From positions 38,282,659 to 38,346,658 of the forward strand of contig CM049313.1 of the NCBI GenBank assembly GCA_026874595.1: 64,000 nt of DNA, written 5' to 3'. This stretch comes from Sipunculus nudus (taxonomy: Eukaryota > Annelida > Sipuncula > Golfingiida > Sipunculidae). Below are positions 1 through 13,231 of this stretch, one piece after another. The translations under genes and the position numbers were made by a program. Position 1 is the first letter of the stretch. Every line of letters begins with the position of its first letter. The notes under the pieces are model-generated. The model was not told where the DNA came from. It searched no databases and was given only the letters and a program-made list of their open reading frames with translations.

Positions 1-999
1 TAAGATGCAAACAACAGTATCCTATGGTTGTTGGGCTGAAGCCCGCGTTCTACAATAGTACTGAAAATTTATATTGTGGTGGTTCTTATTACCTCCAAAA
101 TGAGATGGACTATTAATATGTCTTTACCCTAACCCTCTACAAATGTCCAGCAAAACATTTTTTGCCTGTCACGCTTTTCAGGAGGCTACCTGTTATCCCC
201 ACAGAACCCCATCTCCATTATATCGCCTGTTAAGGAATTTTACTCTCTCAAAGGGAAGTAAAGATTTTAAATTTAAGCGCGGATCACATGTCCACATGAA
301 TCCTTTTTTTCAAACTTTGTATCAGACCTGTTTATTCAATGACAATTAACAGTACTTAAACCAAAAATTTAAAACTGTTGGAATATATTTTCTGGGCCTA
401 TCTTTTTTTCACATTGGCAGCTATATGTCTCGCGTACAAGAGACTTCAACGAAATATGCATGTGTATACAAATAACGCATGTGCCTGTAAACATGCCTTA
501 GACTATACCCTCAGCTGAATACACGGAATAAACATCGTGTTTCACTATGTCGCCTGAGCTTCAACTAAAACAAAGCATCTTTCGTACAATTTCGCGGTAT
601 TATGCTTCTTTATACAATTGTTATATCTACGATATTTCCCAAGCAATGAAGCTGTCGGACCTATGTTGTTTATCGGAAAAAAACTTATCACTTAAAAATT
701 CGTACACCCTGTATATGGCTCACGTCTCTTTCAACAATTTATTTTTTGTGTGATTTCTTGAATAGAAAAGTTTTCTTTCTATGTTGATATTTTTAATGAG
801 GTAGTTTCTAGAGAATTTCAGCAGAAGTAATCTTTATTTCAAATAAGGGAAACACATGACAAAAGTTCCTGCAAAAACCTTAGGATTAAAATATGCATCT
901 TTTAGTTCCTATCAGCTCAACACAAAAAATAATGATTCAGATAGAGCCGTGGATTTTTCACGGGTGCAGCTAGTTGTTTATTATTATACTGTATATAGT
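1..999. other. AT-rich DNA without a recognisable gene
   Basis: Short open frames occur (for example 143-349 and 547-753 on the plus strand), but none has a recognisable motif, signal peptide, repeat or splice context. I see nothing beyond ordinary AT-rich non-coding DNA here. Confidence 0.5.
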
Positions 1000-1155
1000 T
1001 GTTACGATGGCAAATAAAAAGGGGAAAATCCTGGGCCGATCCGGAAGTCGAACCCAGGTCGGTGGCGCACAAGTCCGGCGAACCAACCACTTCGCTAGCA
1101 AAGCAAGCTTCACTAGCGAGACAGTTTGGTCCGCTTTTATGTGCACCCCGTAACA
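1000..1155 (-). mobile_element. tRNA-derived short element, copy 1, with TGTTACG/CGTAACA ends
   Basis: This is a 156-bp element. On the minus strand it carries a Pol III A box at 1087-1097 (TAGCGAAGTGG) and, about 33 bp downstream, a B box with one mismatch (GGTTCGACTTC). That order and spacing match an internal tRNA promoter, but no matching acceptor stem pairs, so it is tRNA-derived and not a tRNA gene. The outer ends are an inverted TGTTACG and CGTAACA. About 90 percent identity to the copy at 14953-15109 stops at these ends, which defines the boundaries. No target-site duplication is clear for this copy. It could be a SINE, a MITE that captured a tRNA, or a very small LTR-type derivative. 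Confidence 0.75.
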
Positions 1156-1280
1156 CACCCCCATCTTAAGAGCGTTCTGCTATCAGAGAAAGACTAATTT
1201 TCCCCAGGAGTCACACTTTTGTGAGCTTATTCCCTGGGATACAAAGTTTTATCGTCATCCCGGACGAACCCCTAATTTTA

Positions 1281-2083
1281 TGTTACGGAACCTAATATAA
1301 ACAGGTCACGTATGCGTGATGAACACAAATTTTGTAATGGAGATTAAAAAAAACACTAGCAGCGTGAAATGTCTAGGGGAATGAATAAAGAAGTCATTGG
1401 TTTTTCTTCACAAATAACTATAATTTATTCCTAAAGCAACCCTGACATTACAATACACTAAATCAATACAATTATACAGTAAAAACAGCCGTAGAGCAAC
1501 AAGTCAATACAATCACATAGAAAATAATGCGCACAGTACCTGGATACCAACACCGTCACCACGATAAGTTCCCTAAATGTATACTCTCGGAGAATGACAG
1601 TCCAGTGGAAAGTTCTCGCAACAACCCAGAAAGTAAACTGAAGTCCAAATGCATAAAATCCAGAAGAAAGTCTTTGAAAATCTAAAATTGCCGCATTCGT
1701 CGGATAAGAACCTGACACTGGCTTCTGCGTCCGCTGGAATCTGCTCTGCTGTTCTCTCTGACCTCTGCCTGGTTCTAAAACACAGCCCCTTTACATATAC
1801 TCTTCACCCCAAGCCGAGAATTTTCCACTTCTCGAACAGTCTATAAGATCTTGCACAATCACAGTAAACACGCATTTCAGGAATTCTCTAGAAAAACAGC
1901 GCTGTGTATCTCCACATACCAGGCTCATCACGTGACCCACGACCAAGCGTGAAAACCGAAGGCTCACATGACAACGAGAGTTCAACCAGTACGGATTAAA
2001 CATAGAATGTAATACGCGGCCAGACACGAGTGCCACAACAGGAGTTACGCCCGTGTCACATAATAAAAAGAGCACCTGTAACA
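1281..2083. mobile_element. Solo-LTR-like repeat, copy 1
   Basis: An 803-bp block is repeated in the same orientation at 10742-11594. It begins TGTTACGGAACC and ends CTGTAACA, the TG...CA short inverted ends expected of a retrotransposon LTR. A polyadenylation-like AATAAAAAG lies about 20 bp before the right end. The interior has no convincing coding capacity; the open frames at 1458-1718 and 1791-2084 (minus) are unsupported. No clear duplication flanks this copy. Solo LTR is the preferred reading because of the size, the TG/CA ends and the 4-bp duplication at copy 2. A non-autonomous DNA element is the alternative. Confidence 0.65.
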
Positions 2084-2109
2084 ATAGTATAGTCTTATGT
2101 GCAGTTAAC

Positions 2110-2577
2110 TAGTGGTGGGAGTCGGTTCCTTTTTCATAATCGATCATCAGTTTGGGCAAACCGATCGATGATCAATTATTAATCGGTTCAGACAAATATA
2201 AAGAAATGTGCAATTATCTGTGAAACTGTACTCTCATAAACCAGCCGGCATGTCTTAGTAATTCTACCTGACAAAAAGATGTTTTTGCCTTTTTTGCAGC
2301 TCCCTGCCAGTTCACAGAGGTTTAATAAGTCCTCCGTTCTCTCATCTACCGTGTCATACTCAGTTATATACGGAGATTATTTGGGAACACAGACTCATTA
2401 TATGAAGTGCGGAATGTTGTAAAAATGGAAGAGTAATTTTTGCCTTTAATTAAAGAAGTTCTGGTAAAAACAATCATGAGTATGATGTAATCATTAGTTG
2501 CCTTTCGTAATCGAGCGCTTGAAAGTGGCAGCAAACCGACTGACTTTCGAAAAAATTCGATGATCGGCCCACCACTA
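2110..2577. mobile_element. hAT-type MITE with perfect 8-bp target-site duplication
   Basis: A 468-bp element has inverted ends TAGTGGTGGG and CCCACCACTA and is flanked by the identical octamer CAGTTAAC at 2102-2109 and 2578-2585. An 8-bp duplication together with these ends is diagnostic of the hAT superfamily. The subterminal regions contain several ATCGAT-like motifs (for example near 2140-2175 and 2555-2565), as is common in hAT subterminal repeats. There is no transposase, so it is non-autonomous. The intact duplication suggests a fairly recent insertion. Confidence 0.9.
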
Positions 2578-2585
2578 CAGTTAAC

Positions 2586-4717
2586 CCATATTTCTGCAGC
2601 TATAAATAAAAAAATTAATGCATGTGTAATTCTCTATTTATGCAGTTCTTGAAAAGTTAGTTTTCTTCTTGTCACAGATTAAATAAAAAGACGCGCGTTC
2701 ATGTCTATGAGTATAAATAACTGTACTTGTCGACCACTCATGTCTAGGCAAAACAGCATATATCGTGTGTGGTTTGTCTTTGCAAACATCATGTTGTATT
2801 CTCTCATCTGATAGGGATTCAGCAAAAAACGCGATCTAAACAAATATTCAAGTTAAAGGCTTTTTACCTAATCACCCGTGTCGCTTAAAGCTCAACTGCT
2901 TCATAGTTGGGGCCTCATAGGCGGCCTGGTATCCAGATCGGTCAACTACAACTGTATGTCCTTAGAAAGTACCCTGATGTTTTATAGATGTCATGTGTCC
3001 TGATAAAGGGACAGTGCCAGTGAAATCTACGGACTTAGGAAAGAGGCTTAACCCGTAAACAGCCATCCAGTTAACGGAACAAAGCTATGGATAAAGAGAT
3101 GTCGTCGACAGGGTAAGGAAGCTATGCTCTAGAACGAAATGCCTTTGAAAGGAAGTGTTTGTTACAAAGCCGACAGGCAGGTGGAAACCTTTTATCTGAA
3201 ACGTCAACTTGATAATGTATTGTATCAATCGGACGGGCAGTAACTGCTGGTAGTTGCAGGACACTCATCTTTTTGTTAAGCGGGATTCACTCTTCTTTCT
3301 TGAGGACCCTGACGTAACTGCACTTGACCTAGGAAATACCAGATTTATCTAACGTTTTGATGTTTGATGTTTTAGTCTTCTACAAAAAGAAAAGTTGTCT
3401 CGTAATCCATAAACCATCATTTATAGAACTAAAAGTAATCTTCAGCCAATAACTTATTCAGACAAACTAGCCAAAACTAAATGATTGACCTATTGAACAT
3501 TTGCTTTTGGATTTTAAAAAGTGCAAGCACTCACGTACATTAGGACTACATTACTTGCAGTTTCTATAAATAAACGTTGATTAATTTTATCTAATAGGCT
3601 GGTACAGATCAGTCCCTTCTAATCTGGGATAGACCGCCAGCGCTATCCCAAGACATCATCATCATAATCGGAGGCACAATATTAATGGTCTCGTTAAAGC
3701 AGAGATTGGAAAATGAGTAGTATAAATAGGGAGACGTTCAAAATATAAAGTTTCTGCGGGTTTGTCTGAAATATAAATAAAGACCATACTAATTTCCATC
3801 CAGTTACATTCTAATTTCGGTTTACTTCGTTGAAAACATTTTATAGTTTCCTCTTAAGACAAAGGTTTTCCATTCGCTACTTGACAAATGTCCACTGTTG
3901 TGGAGATATGGAGAAAGTATTATTGGATAATATGTTGAAACAAAGGAAATATTGAGTCATTTGGAGTATATTTATGACTATGGTATCTGGTCAACCCTTC
4001 GGCTAGGGGCATAGCTGGAGGCGAAGATTCATAAAAATGGCAAAACATGATATAAAAAGGACAAAATTTGTCGGCACTTACGTGATAGAACCACCCAAAC
4101 GAAACAGCTGCTAACAGGGAGGAAGATGCGGCTTGGACTATTGTCATCAGAAGCTAATTTAAAGCATAAGAGCAGCCACAATAATTTGCTATGAAAAAAA
4201 CCCTCAAACTGGTTTAATGGTCATTTAAAGGACAAGGGCAATACAGGTTTATGTAGAAAAATTGACGGACTCAATACAAGACATGACAGTCTGTGTGACT
4301 GCTGAAATAATTTGTCGTTAATGTGATTGCTACTAACTGGCGTTAACACAACTATCATCAGTTGTCGGTTTCCGATAACACATTTACATTACCAAACAAA
4401 ACATGATTATGCCGGATAATTGTCAGGAAGCCAGGATTGATCTTATGAGCCCTAACAAAATGAAAAACTTAATTTAGTAATTATAACATTTAGGGTTAAA
4501 AGAAATAGCCTTAACTTAAACTATGGTTATCCTCCATGAATATCTCCCAATCTGCACGGTAAGTCATTACGAAACTGATTAAATCTTAATGTGAACATCC
4601 GGTCCAGAATATAAATAGGTTTATTTTAACGATAAGGATTAAGGTAATTATCAAAGCGTTAAATATTCCTATTGTAGATCTTTTCTGTTGTTGTGAACAC
4701 ATGACATCTCGTCTTGC
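2586..4717. other. AT-rich DNA, no gene recognised
   Basis: The only notable open frame is a 75-codon one on the minus strand (3920-4147), which has no recognisable domain. No tandem repeat, tRNA or transposon end was identified by eye. Confidence 0.45.
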
Positions 4718-4919
4718 ATGAATAATAATAATAATTATAATCATGAAAAAGATAAAATTAAAGTAATAATAATAATAATAATAATAATCATTATCATTAT
4801 CATAATTTTAATCTTTATATTCACAATATTAACTGTAATAATAATAAAAATAATAATAATAATAAAAAGAGGTCTTTCATACATTTTTGTGTTTAATATG
4901 TAACGGGGGGGGGGGGGGG
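4718..4919. repeat. AT-rich trinucleotide-type microsatellite followed by a G15 run
   Basis: Imperfect ATA/TAA repeats run from 4718 to about 4865 and produce a low-complexity open frame rich in Asn and Ile that should not be taken as a gene. An uninterrupted run of 15 G lies at 4905-4919, one of about ten G or C runs of 10 or more in the window. Confidence 0.85.
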
Positions 4920-5149
4920 CTAGTAGAATTGATCACACAATGCATGCATTATCACGTCAACAATTTGTGCCGATATAAAATGGCTTTCATCTCTTTTCTA
5001 TCAAAAGGAAATCTTGATTATTGAGTAAATTATTATTTTTTTAAAATCTGTATTGATAAATCGTTAAAAGCGATGAAATTCACCTTATTGTAACACAATT
5101 GTGGTGTTTTCTTCTCAAGGACAGAGGTACGATCTGGAGTCGATTGATC

Positions 5150-6115
5150 TGGAGTCGATCAACTTCGATACTCATAGCTCACAAGATATTGCGTGAGAAG
5201 ACTCTAGGCCTAACAGATTCGATTTGTGCCCAATTGACTGTTTTGGTGCTTAAAATCATGTTTCCGCACGTAGGTCGCAGAATATAGGTTACGATAAACT
5301 AATTTCAGGTTTCCAAGAAGATTTGCCTAGAACCTCTCATGATGATTCTAAGCTTAACAGATAAGAGTTGTGCCAATCTGACATTCAGGGTGCTAATATG
5401 ACATTTTTCCTATCAATCGCAGAATATAGTTTACGGTGACCAAATTTCATGTTTCCAAGGACATTTGCCCAGGACCTCCCAGAACGTTACGTTAAAAGAT
5501 TCTAGGCCAAGGGGACATACCCTTTCTGACTGTCTGGGTGTTCTAAATCATGATTTTGGCTTGTAGGTGGCATAATGTAAGTCACAATGACCTAATTTCA
5601 GGTTTTTCAGTATTTGCCTAGAACCTCCGTGGATGTATACTTAGAAGTTTTTTAAATCTAACGGTTATGGTTTGTGCCCGATATGAACGGCCGAACTGCT
5701 TCAGTTGAAGGTCTCAAAATAGAGAAAAATGTGTAAAAATATTAAAAATAAAATACAGGTAACGCCACTAGTCTTCAGGAGCTAATGGAACACTCCATGA
5801 TCATAATGCATGCAAAGAATAAGGCGATCGATGCATTAGTTATTCAGAGATTATGTACCAATTTTATTAATCATCCTTGGGGGTACTATCGAGCCCGAAA
5901 GCTAGGAGGATATGGGTCACAGAGACTTATTTCAGGTTTCCAAGGATATTTTTCAAATGACCTCCCTAGATTTCCAGTTAGAAGATTCTAACCGTTACGG
6001 CTTGTGCTCTGTTAACGTAGGCTCGGACAGAAGGATGAACGGACGAACGGACGAACGGAGAAAGAGTGATAGCTATATCTCAGATGACTTTCATTCTGCT
6101 AAGCTTAAAATTGTT
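5150..6115 (+). repeat. Dispersed GGAC-tract repeat, diverged copy
   Basis: Diverged units of about 140-160 bp share the motif series 'bases of a gene-regulatory-like palindrome, CAGGTTTCCAAGG, GACCTCC, GATTCTA..., TTGTGCC'. Examples start near 5275, 5430, 5565 and 5905. The copy ends with repeated ACGGACGA at 6033-6056 and then a GATGACTTTCA...GCTAAGCTTA segment (6082-6110) that matches, on the opposite strand, the start of the copy at 37163. The segment 5690-5890 looks unrelated and may be an insertion. The 68- and 77-codon frames here (5785-5991, 5912-6145) are repeat-derived. Confidence 0.65.
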
Positions 6116-6149
6116 ACTATTGTAAACAGGAAATCCTTTTTATAATAAA

Positions 6150-9117
6150 AAAGTCACCATTATATTTGGTATTTTCAAAAGTTCGGTAGTATTATTGACC
6201 ACATTATTCCAACCAGACAGACGGGCAGCGAAAGTCGTCTAATTTGTCATCACATATTAGAGAGAAAAGGAAAGTAATTTGAAAAATAACAGTTAAAAGC
6301 AATATCAGTAAAAAAAGAAATTGATAAAATAACGTCGTAATTAGACAAATGTTGTTGATGTCCCTTCTATTTATGACTGATCCATCACAATTATTCGCTG
6401 GTGACCGAGTTTAGATCAAAGGCCATTATCTCAGATAAAACGTCATCGGTATCTATTAGAACCGAGCGCCGCCCTCCTAAACTTCTACAACTACCATAAA
6501 TGTGGCAAATATGTTAAGACATTTTCATTTTAAGCAAAACCCATAACAACAAATGTGAATGCAAACAGATAAGTCTTTAATTACTAGAATTCGACAGCTA
6601 AATGAATGATATGTGTAAAATTACCCTAAATAACGGGTAACAGTCGTCATGGTCACTCTCAGTGCAAAGGGCTACGTCTCATACACAATGTTGCGAGGGG
6701 ATCCTCACATATGTAATTCCTAGAGATACACCTACATTATCGCTCGAGCATGCCATGATCACTCATAATGATAGAAATTGCAGTAGGAGTAATGCTCTAG
6801 TTTATTCGGTATTGAGTCTCTGACTAATATTGGATAAAACTGCTTACATATATGATATATTCCCTGTGTGAATAAGTACACACCCGTACCCCCAGCTCAA
6901 GGAGTATAAAAGCCTCGATCTATAATGAAATGTACTTTAATAGTTTCAGATGACTTTCACGATCACTGCAATTACTGAGAATATCCGTGACGCCTCCGTT
7001 GAGACAAAAGCGATTTAAATACGGTAGATTTATGACGTCATCCAGTGCATCAACTGAAACACGTGAGGAAGAAACCCGTGGCCTGAACATAAAGGATGCT
7101 GAGAAATGATTTTACATGAGCAGCATGAAACACGAAAGGTGCGCCTGGATGATTTAATAGTTATTTTATATATAGAATGATAGGAAAATTTTATGATAGA
7201 AATATCATCAGGGATTTAATAGTCATGCACGTTTCTTCTCAGCAATTCCTGTAATACAATACGTTGTAATGTGTTTTTAGTATACCCCTGCCTGCTTGCA
7301 TGATAAGCAACTAATTTTTCCTACTTTTTTTAGACAAATCACCATTTTTGTTACATACTACGTCTCCAAGGGGCGGATGTAAAGACCAGGATAGGGGTCC
7401 TACACGGCAGATAAGTGATTATACCTAAATATCATATAAGCATATTATACCTAAATATTGAGGTTTATGACCTAGGTTTCATTCAAGGTTTGCAGTTAAT
7501 CTAAATGGATCTCGATAATAATAATAAAATATGCACGTGTGATTGTGAGAAATAATTATAACACGTATAAATTAATGATAATATCAATGAAATTTTTATT
7601 TTTGTCTAGATAACATGAGCATACAAGAACGGAGCCACAGCACAGCTTGACACAGTTTCCACTCTAGAAATGTGTCCCATGTCACACATCTGCAGATCTT
7701 CACATAACTGATAGATTTTAATGTGCAAGAAAGAAAAACCGAAACTCAATGTAGGTTCATTTTTTTAATTTATATTCAGATTTAAAAAAAGACGTTGATG
7801 TAGACACTGTTACTTTATTGAAGTAATTGATGGTTAGCAGGTTCCGACTTTTACATAGCATTACGTTTTCGCGTATTGCCTGGGATAATATTCTTTCACA
7901 TCAGTTAAATTAAGAAAATAAAGGAACGTCAAAAAGAAGAAACACCGGGTATGAATGAAAGTGCATATAAAGAACACCTCAGTTATTATTAACGGTATCA
8001 GGCATCTCCAAAAGAAGGTTAAGAAATTGCTTATTCTCTGATGCAAATAAAAGTCACCAGTAATTTGGGACATCGCACATCAACAAAGAAGTTAAAACTC
8101 TTCACTGCTCAATGGGTCCCTTAGCACCACTAGAAGTTAACCTCGAGACGTCCATCATGTGGATAGAGATTATAATATCGAACATATTTGTATATGTAAA
8201 TCTTATAATTTCCATTATTCTGAACCAAATCTGAACAGTACCTGTGGAAAGTTGGGTAAGAATGCTATGAAATTTTTTTATAATTAATATGAAAAGTATT
8301 TATGATTAATATAAAGCTTACTTTATTTATAAAAGAGTCAAAACTTGTCTTAAATCTAAAAATAAATCTGGACAGCAGAGGTTAAAAAGTCTCATATTTC
8401 CGAGAAAAGAACATGCAATCAAGCCCTTCCGCATCAGAACCTTACTTCATAGAATACTAATAAGGCTGCATTTTAGGAACGAAGGCCTACATGCAGAGTG
8501 AACTGTCAACTTTGATAATGGATCCTGACTGAGAAAAACACCATTACTATTCAGACTCCCAAAAAAAAAAAAATAGAAAAAATCTCTATTCCCTCACCCG
8601 CACTATCCCCCGCCAGCCAAGCATCATTGTCCAATGAAACACTGAAATCAGCTTATTATTCATATACATTGAAAAAGAATTCAACACAAGAGCATTTCTC
8701 ATTCAATTATTAAAGTATTGGAACAAGTATGTTTACCGCGACGAAAGCAAACTTGACCCGTAACCAGGGATCATCTAAATACACTAGGATATCCAGGTCA
8801 ATGTAGAGAAGATCTGTACGACAGTTGTATTTCGGAATGACCGAACGATTAAAAGACGGAAGGAACAAGAATGGCGGAATGAGAGAATGATTGAATGATG
8901 GAATGGCGGATAGAGTTAATACGGACCTAGGTAAAATTATTAGTAGTGGGGGCATTAAAAAGTGTGGATTACTAGAATATCAGACCTTTGTTCTGAGGCT
9001 GTTAAGAGGATCACGGGACGTGTGTCACAAGTCAGCAATCCCGTTGAAGCATGCCAAAGGAAATGATAAGATATGGCAGTGAGGATTTCTGTGATTAACT
9101 TAAGAAGCTCTACAGTT
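6150..9117. other. AT-rich DNA, no gene recognised
   Basis: Open frames at 7861-8073 and 8710-8955 (minus) and 8891-9082 (plus) are short, hydrophobic or low complexity and lack motifs. A small direct repeat (ATACCTAAATAT) occurs at about 7420 and 7447. Nothing else could be supported. Confidence 0.45.
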
Positions 9118-9301
9118 CAGCAGCGGATCTAGGGATGGGGATGGTTGTGTTTGGGGTTTTAGGGTAACTGCTTCTTTTATAAAGGACCGAAACTTTTATT
9201 TGAATGGTTTAAACCTATTCTTTATCTTATTAGCCCCCCCCCCCTCAAAAGTCTTCATGTGTTGGACCACCCACTTTCCAAAATCCTGGCTCCGCCCCTG
9301 T
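9118..9301 (-). mobile_element. Short hAT-like MITE (CAGGGGCGG family)
   Basis: About 184 bp with imperfect inverted ends: CAGCGGATCTAGG on the left and, read from the right, CAGGGGCGGAGCCAGG. CAG...CTG ends are typical of hAT elements. From the right end inward it shares an AGGATTTTGGAAAG...GGTCCAAC block with the elements at 24327-24401, 34512-34711 and 35410-35641, and it contains a run of 11 C (9234-9244). No intact 8-bp duplication was found. Confidence 0.6.
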
Positions 9302-10737
9302 TCTTCGTCTGCTACGTTGGAGACTCACTAAACAACGTTGACCTCGACTACGTAAAGCAAGAAGGGGTGAGATGTTCTTTGAAAGATCTGACAAAGTACT
9401 GTTAATCATTCTCTATGGATCAGCGACCTGTGATATCAGGGGATAAAACTCTCAAACCCTCAAACTTGTGTTACCAGCCACTAACGCCAACATTCGATGC
9501 TCTTTCGACGGATTTAAAAAATACCTTAAGATATAAAATGTATAAACCAAGTCACAACCAAACATACTTTCCGAAGTAGAAGCAGAGATGGCTTTCTTTA
9601 GAAAAACATTAGAATTCTTAATGAAAGTTTTGTCCGGGTTTTTGTAAGAACGAGACCACCCAGACAAATCACGGATCATCACTTGATTATTTTAAATTAT
9701 TTCAGAGATTTTACGATAGTTTCAATGAAGATTTTCTTATTTTAAAAATAAATATATTTATAAATATATTGCATAAAGGAGACATAACCTTTTTTATTTG
9801 TTGTTTCCAATTAAGGATTAGGTATTAAGGCTGCTTCGGAGGAACTGAAGATGTCATAGCCTTAATAAGAAACCGCCAGTGGCAGATCTACTTTCAATTT
9901 GACTGTTACTAATCTAGCAGCAGCCTACAACACTGATTAAGGCTGACGCACATATCGCCGATGTCACCCCTACATGTGTCCCGGTGTCCCGATCTTTTAC
10001 ATTTCCCGATATCATCCCGATGTGGCCCAGGTGTCCAGATGTATAGTCTATTTCAGAACGGGTGATTTAGGAGCCTTGTCTGATGATGTTGTTTTATCAA
10101 TACCAAGAGCCCTGAGCCGTGTTAGCAAAAGCAGTGTGAGTGGCTAGGATATTAGACATAACTGTCTTGAAAAGTAAGTCGACTTTTATGGACTGGACGT
10201 GTCCCCTCCATCCGGTTCCGAAGAGAATGTAATATAGAGCTTAATGTATTTGTAATAATTGCACAAGAGAGTCTGTTTTTTATTTATATAGCTTTGCTTA
10301 AGTATTAGTATGGACTTGGAGGGCTGTAGGGGGAATTCGTCCTCTGCAAAAATTAAAAAAAAACTTCCTTTATTCTAACAACATTTGCAACGATACGTTC
10401 ATTGGCAACCATATATAGGCTAAATTAAGATGAACGCGCAAGTAAAATAATGCAACAGACGGGTAGATGGGAGTGTCGAAAATATTTGCCGATTTCCAAG
10501 CCCGGTTTCTTGCCAAGGAAAGCAAACAATTTAAACCATGTACTTAGAGAGTGCTGCACAAAAACTATAACACTGATTGCTCCGCCTGAGCATCTTCCTT
10601 AATTCCTACTTTTGTAATTTTTTGTAGAAGCCAACTATAATCATACAGATTCTTCTGATAAACAATTTGTAATCACCTCGGTACCATGTACTGACATACC
10701 ACTGACATACCACGCTTTCCGCCGCATTGATGACCTT
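9302..10737. other. No gene recognised; short degenerate repeats
   Basis: A small cluster of degenerate CCCGATGTCNCCC-like motifs lies near 9955-10040. The open frame at 9452-9682 (minus, 76 codons) has no recognisable features. Confidence 0.4.
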
Positions 10738-10741
10738 ATAT

Positions 10742-11594
10742 TGTTACGGAACCTAATATCAACAGATCACGTATGCGTGATGAACATAAATTTTGTCAAG
10801 GAGATAAAAAAATCAGATTCTGTGACACTAGGCAGCGTGAAATGTTTAGGGGAATGAATAAAGAAGTGTTTTTTTTGTTCACAAATAACTATAATTTATT
10901 CCTAAAACAACCCTAACATTACAATACACTAAATCAATACAATTACACAGTATAACAGCAGTATGACAACATATCAATACAATCACACAGTAAAATAAAA
11001 AAGTGCACAGTACCTGGATACCACCACTGTCACAGCGATTAGTCCTTTAAAATGTATAATCCGGACGAACAGTTCACACAAATCCTTTTGGAGAATAACA
11101 GTCCAAAGAAAAGCTCTTGTAACAATCCCGAAAGTAAACTGAAGACCAAATTAGATTCGTCACAAATCAAGAAGAAAATCTGAAGAAAATCTATAATTGC
11201 GACACTTATCGGAATAGGTCCCAAAAACTGACATACACGCTTCTGTGTCCGCTGGAATATTCTCTCACCCCTCTCTCGGCTTTAAAACACCGTCTTTTAA
11301 TATAACTTTTCACCTCAAGGCGAGAATTTACTTTTCTCGAACAATCTAAAGAATCAAATTTAATACACAGTACACACGCGTTACAGGAACAATCTAGAAA
11401 AAAGAATGCCATTTCTCTACGTATCAGGGTTCACACGTCAGCCTGCCCACTCGGCTAGGCGAGAAAGCCCCAAGCTAGCATGACAACGAGAGTTCAACCA
11501 GTACGGATTAAACTGAGAGTGCAACACCCGGCCAGGCGAGGCCGCTACAACACGAGTTACGCCCGTGTCACACAATAAAAAGACATCTGTAACA
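10742..11594. mobile_element. Solo-LTR-like repeat, copy 2
   Basis: This is the second copy of the repeat at 1281-2083, 853 bp long, with the same TGTTACGG start and CTGTAACA end. It is flanked by ATAT on both sides (10738-10741 and 11595-11598), consistent with a 4-bp duplication. It shares with copy 1 the left-end block containing TCACGTATGCGTGATGAACA, a palindrome-rich stretch, and the right-end GTTACGCCCGTGTCACA block. Open frames at 11039-11224 and 11206-11412 (minus) overlap in different frames and are not conserved as coding with copy 1. The lengths differ by about 50 bp through small indels. Confidence 0.68.
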
Positions 11595-11850
11595 ATATGA
11601 AGAACTGTATATTGGATTGTTTATAAACACATGTTGAAATTTAGACAATAAATACTACCTTTTCAAATGATACAATTTGTAACAGGTAATACAAAAGCAA
11701 CGTTTTTTATTAAATCACTGAGCGGTGAAGTCACGCCGCACTCTGGGCTGTATGGTATATGCACCTTGTCACATGTGTCCCAACATTGCAGTGGTACTGA
11801 GAAAAGGAGTCAATTCCAAGATAAATTGTACTTGAAGTGTATGTAATTCT

Positions 11851-12120
11851 AATTATTATTTCGAGTAATTAATATCATAATCGATTATTTTTTTAATCCT
11901 GGAGAGTAATTGTTATGGTAATGGATTGCTTTTAAAAAATTATAGATGAAACGATGATTTTTAATTAGTTATTCCAGTTTGTAATTACAATTATTTTTTC
12001 GAGTAAATGTAATGGTAATCGATTATTTCTTTTAAATCCTGAAGAGTAATTGTAATGGTATAAGATTGCTTTTGAAAAGTGATTGTTGGAACAATCCCTT
12101 TTTAATTGTTTTTTCTGTAT
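11851..12120. repeat. Two diverged tandem units of about 139 bp
   Basis: The block AATTATTATTTCGAGTAATT at 11851 recurs, diverged, at 11990. Both units continue with (G)TAATCGATTATTT, TTTAATCCTG and AGAGTAATTGT blocks. The content is very AT-rich, with ATCGAT cores reminiscent of hAT subterminal repeats, but no ends or duplication were found. Confidence 0.65.
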
Positions 12121-12314
12121 ATTTGGTTCGTGAACAAATCCATCAACTTTAATAGAAACATCCCTGTCTATCAACTGATTACTTTACTTTAATTACAAAT
12201 AAATAGTACTAGGTACTGTTCCGTTATCATTGTTAAGGGTTAGTCCAAATTAGCCTGACTGAGCAGCTATCATTACGACACCAGTCATAACATTTACTTT
12301 CGATTTAATGGTGT

Positions 12315-12440
12315 ATATGTCTTCACCATTTAGCTCGCAGAATATAGGCCGTTGTGACCTTATTTGAGGTTTCCATAGAGATTTTTCCAATACCTCACTT
12401 GATATGAATTTAAATTCTCAGGACAGTAATTATAGTTTGT
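12315..12440 (+). repeat. Fragment of the GGAC-tract repeat family
   Basis: One diverged unit: GCTCGCAGAATATAGG, then a degraded palindrome ending TGTGACCTTATTTGAGGTTTCC, then AATACCTC and a GTTTGTGC block. These match the units at 5150-6115 and, on the opposite strand, at 37163-38806. No GGAC tract is attached. Confidence 0.6.
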
Positions 12441-13231
12441 GCACTGTAGTACACCATACATCCACTTTTTAGAAGTTGATCAACCGGCACACTAATTGAA
12501 TTTAGTGGTCTACAAATACAGGTAAAATGTGTGGAAAACACAAAACAAATACAAGTGGCGCCATCAGTCAATATCACCTGATAAAACGTGCCGCGATCAG
12601 TCATCAATAAATATATTAGTGCTAAAGGCGAAAGAAACAGCTAAGAAAACCTCATTTGATGGTGTCAAAAATACAGAGGGAAAACCTTTGAAACAATGCA
12701 GGTGCATGGCAGTTTTCAGCAAATGATAAAACTAGTCTTAATCACACATAAATGGTATTAGATGAAACCACATTTGAAGAACTGATGTGATTGTTGTTAT
12801 ATGCTGAAAAATTATCCAGGTGGCGCCAATCGTCTTAAGGTACCACCAGTCTTTAGGCACCGCCAGTCTCAAGCATCTGATAAATAAGTTATGACCAATA
12901 TGCACACAAGATTTCAGGACACTAGGTGTAAACACAGCTGAACAAGGCATACGATTGCTGTCTTCGACCATCTTAAAAGTAGATGATATAAGTAGAAGTA
13001 CCTATCATAATGTAAATAATCGTCGGCCATTACTGGTCATGGTGATGATTTGATTCAGGGTTTATCTTCATCTTCATCCCACTGTAAAAAAAGCATTCTA
13101 GACAAAAATATATTATCCACCACTGAATTTGTCCGATTTAAATGAGGAGAATAATATTAGTATGAGATTTATGTTTTCTCACACAGGTATCTTATATTTT
13201 ACGAGCGTTTTCGTCTGAAAATGTTCTGTTC

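Noticed and set aside
1000-1155. Functional tRNA gene on the minus strand (also at 14953-15109, 34378-34850, 41308-41390)
   Set aside because: A and B boxes or a B box are present, but acceptor stems do not pair properly and at least two loci belong to multi-copy elements with extra non-tRNA sequence.
4718-4903. 61-codon Asn/Ile-rich open frame
   Set aside because: It is a translation of an ATA/TAA microsatellite.
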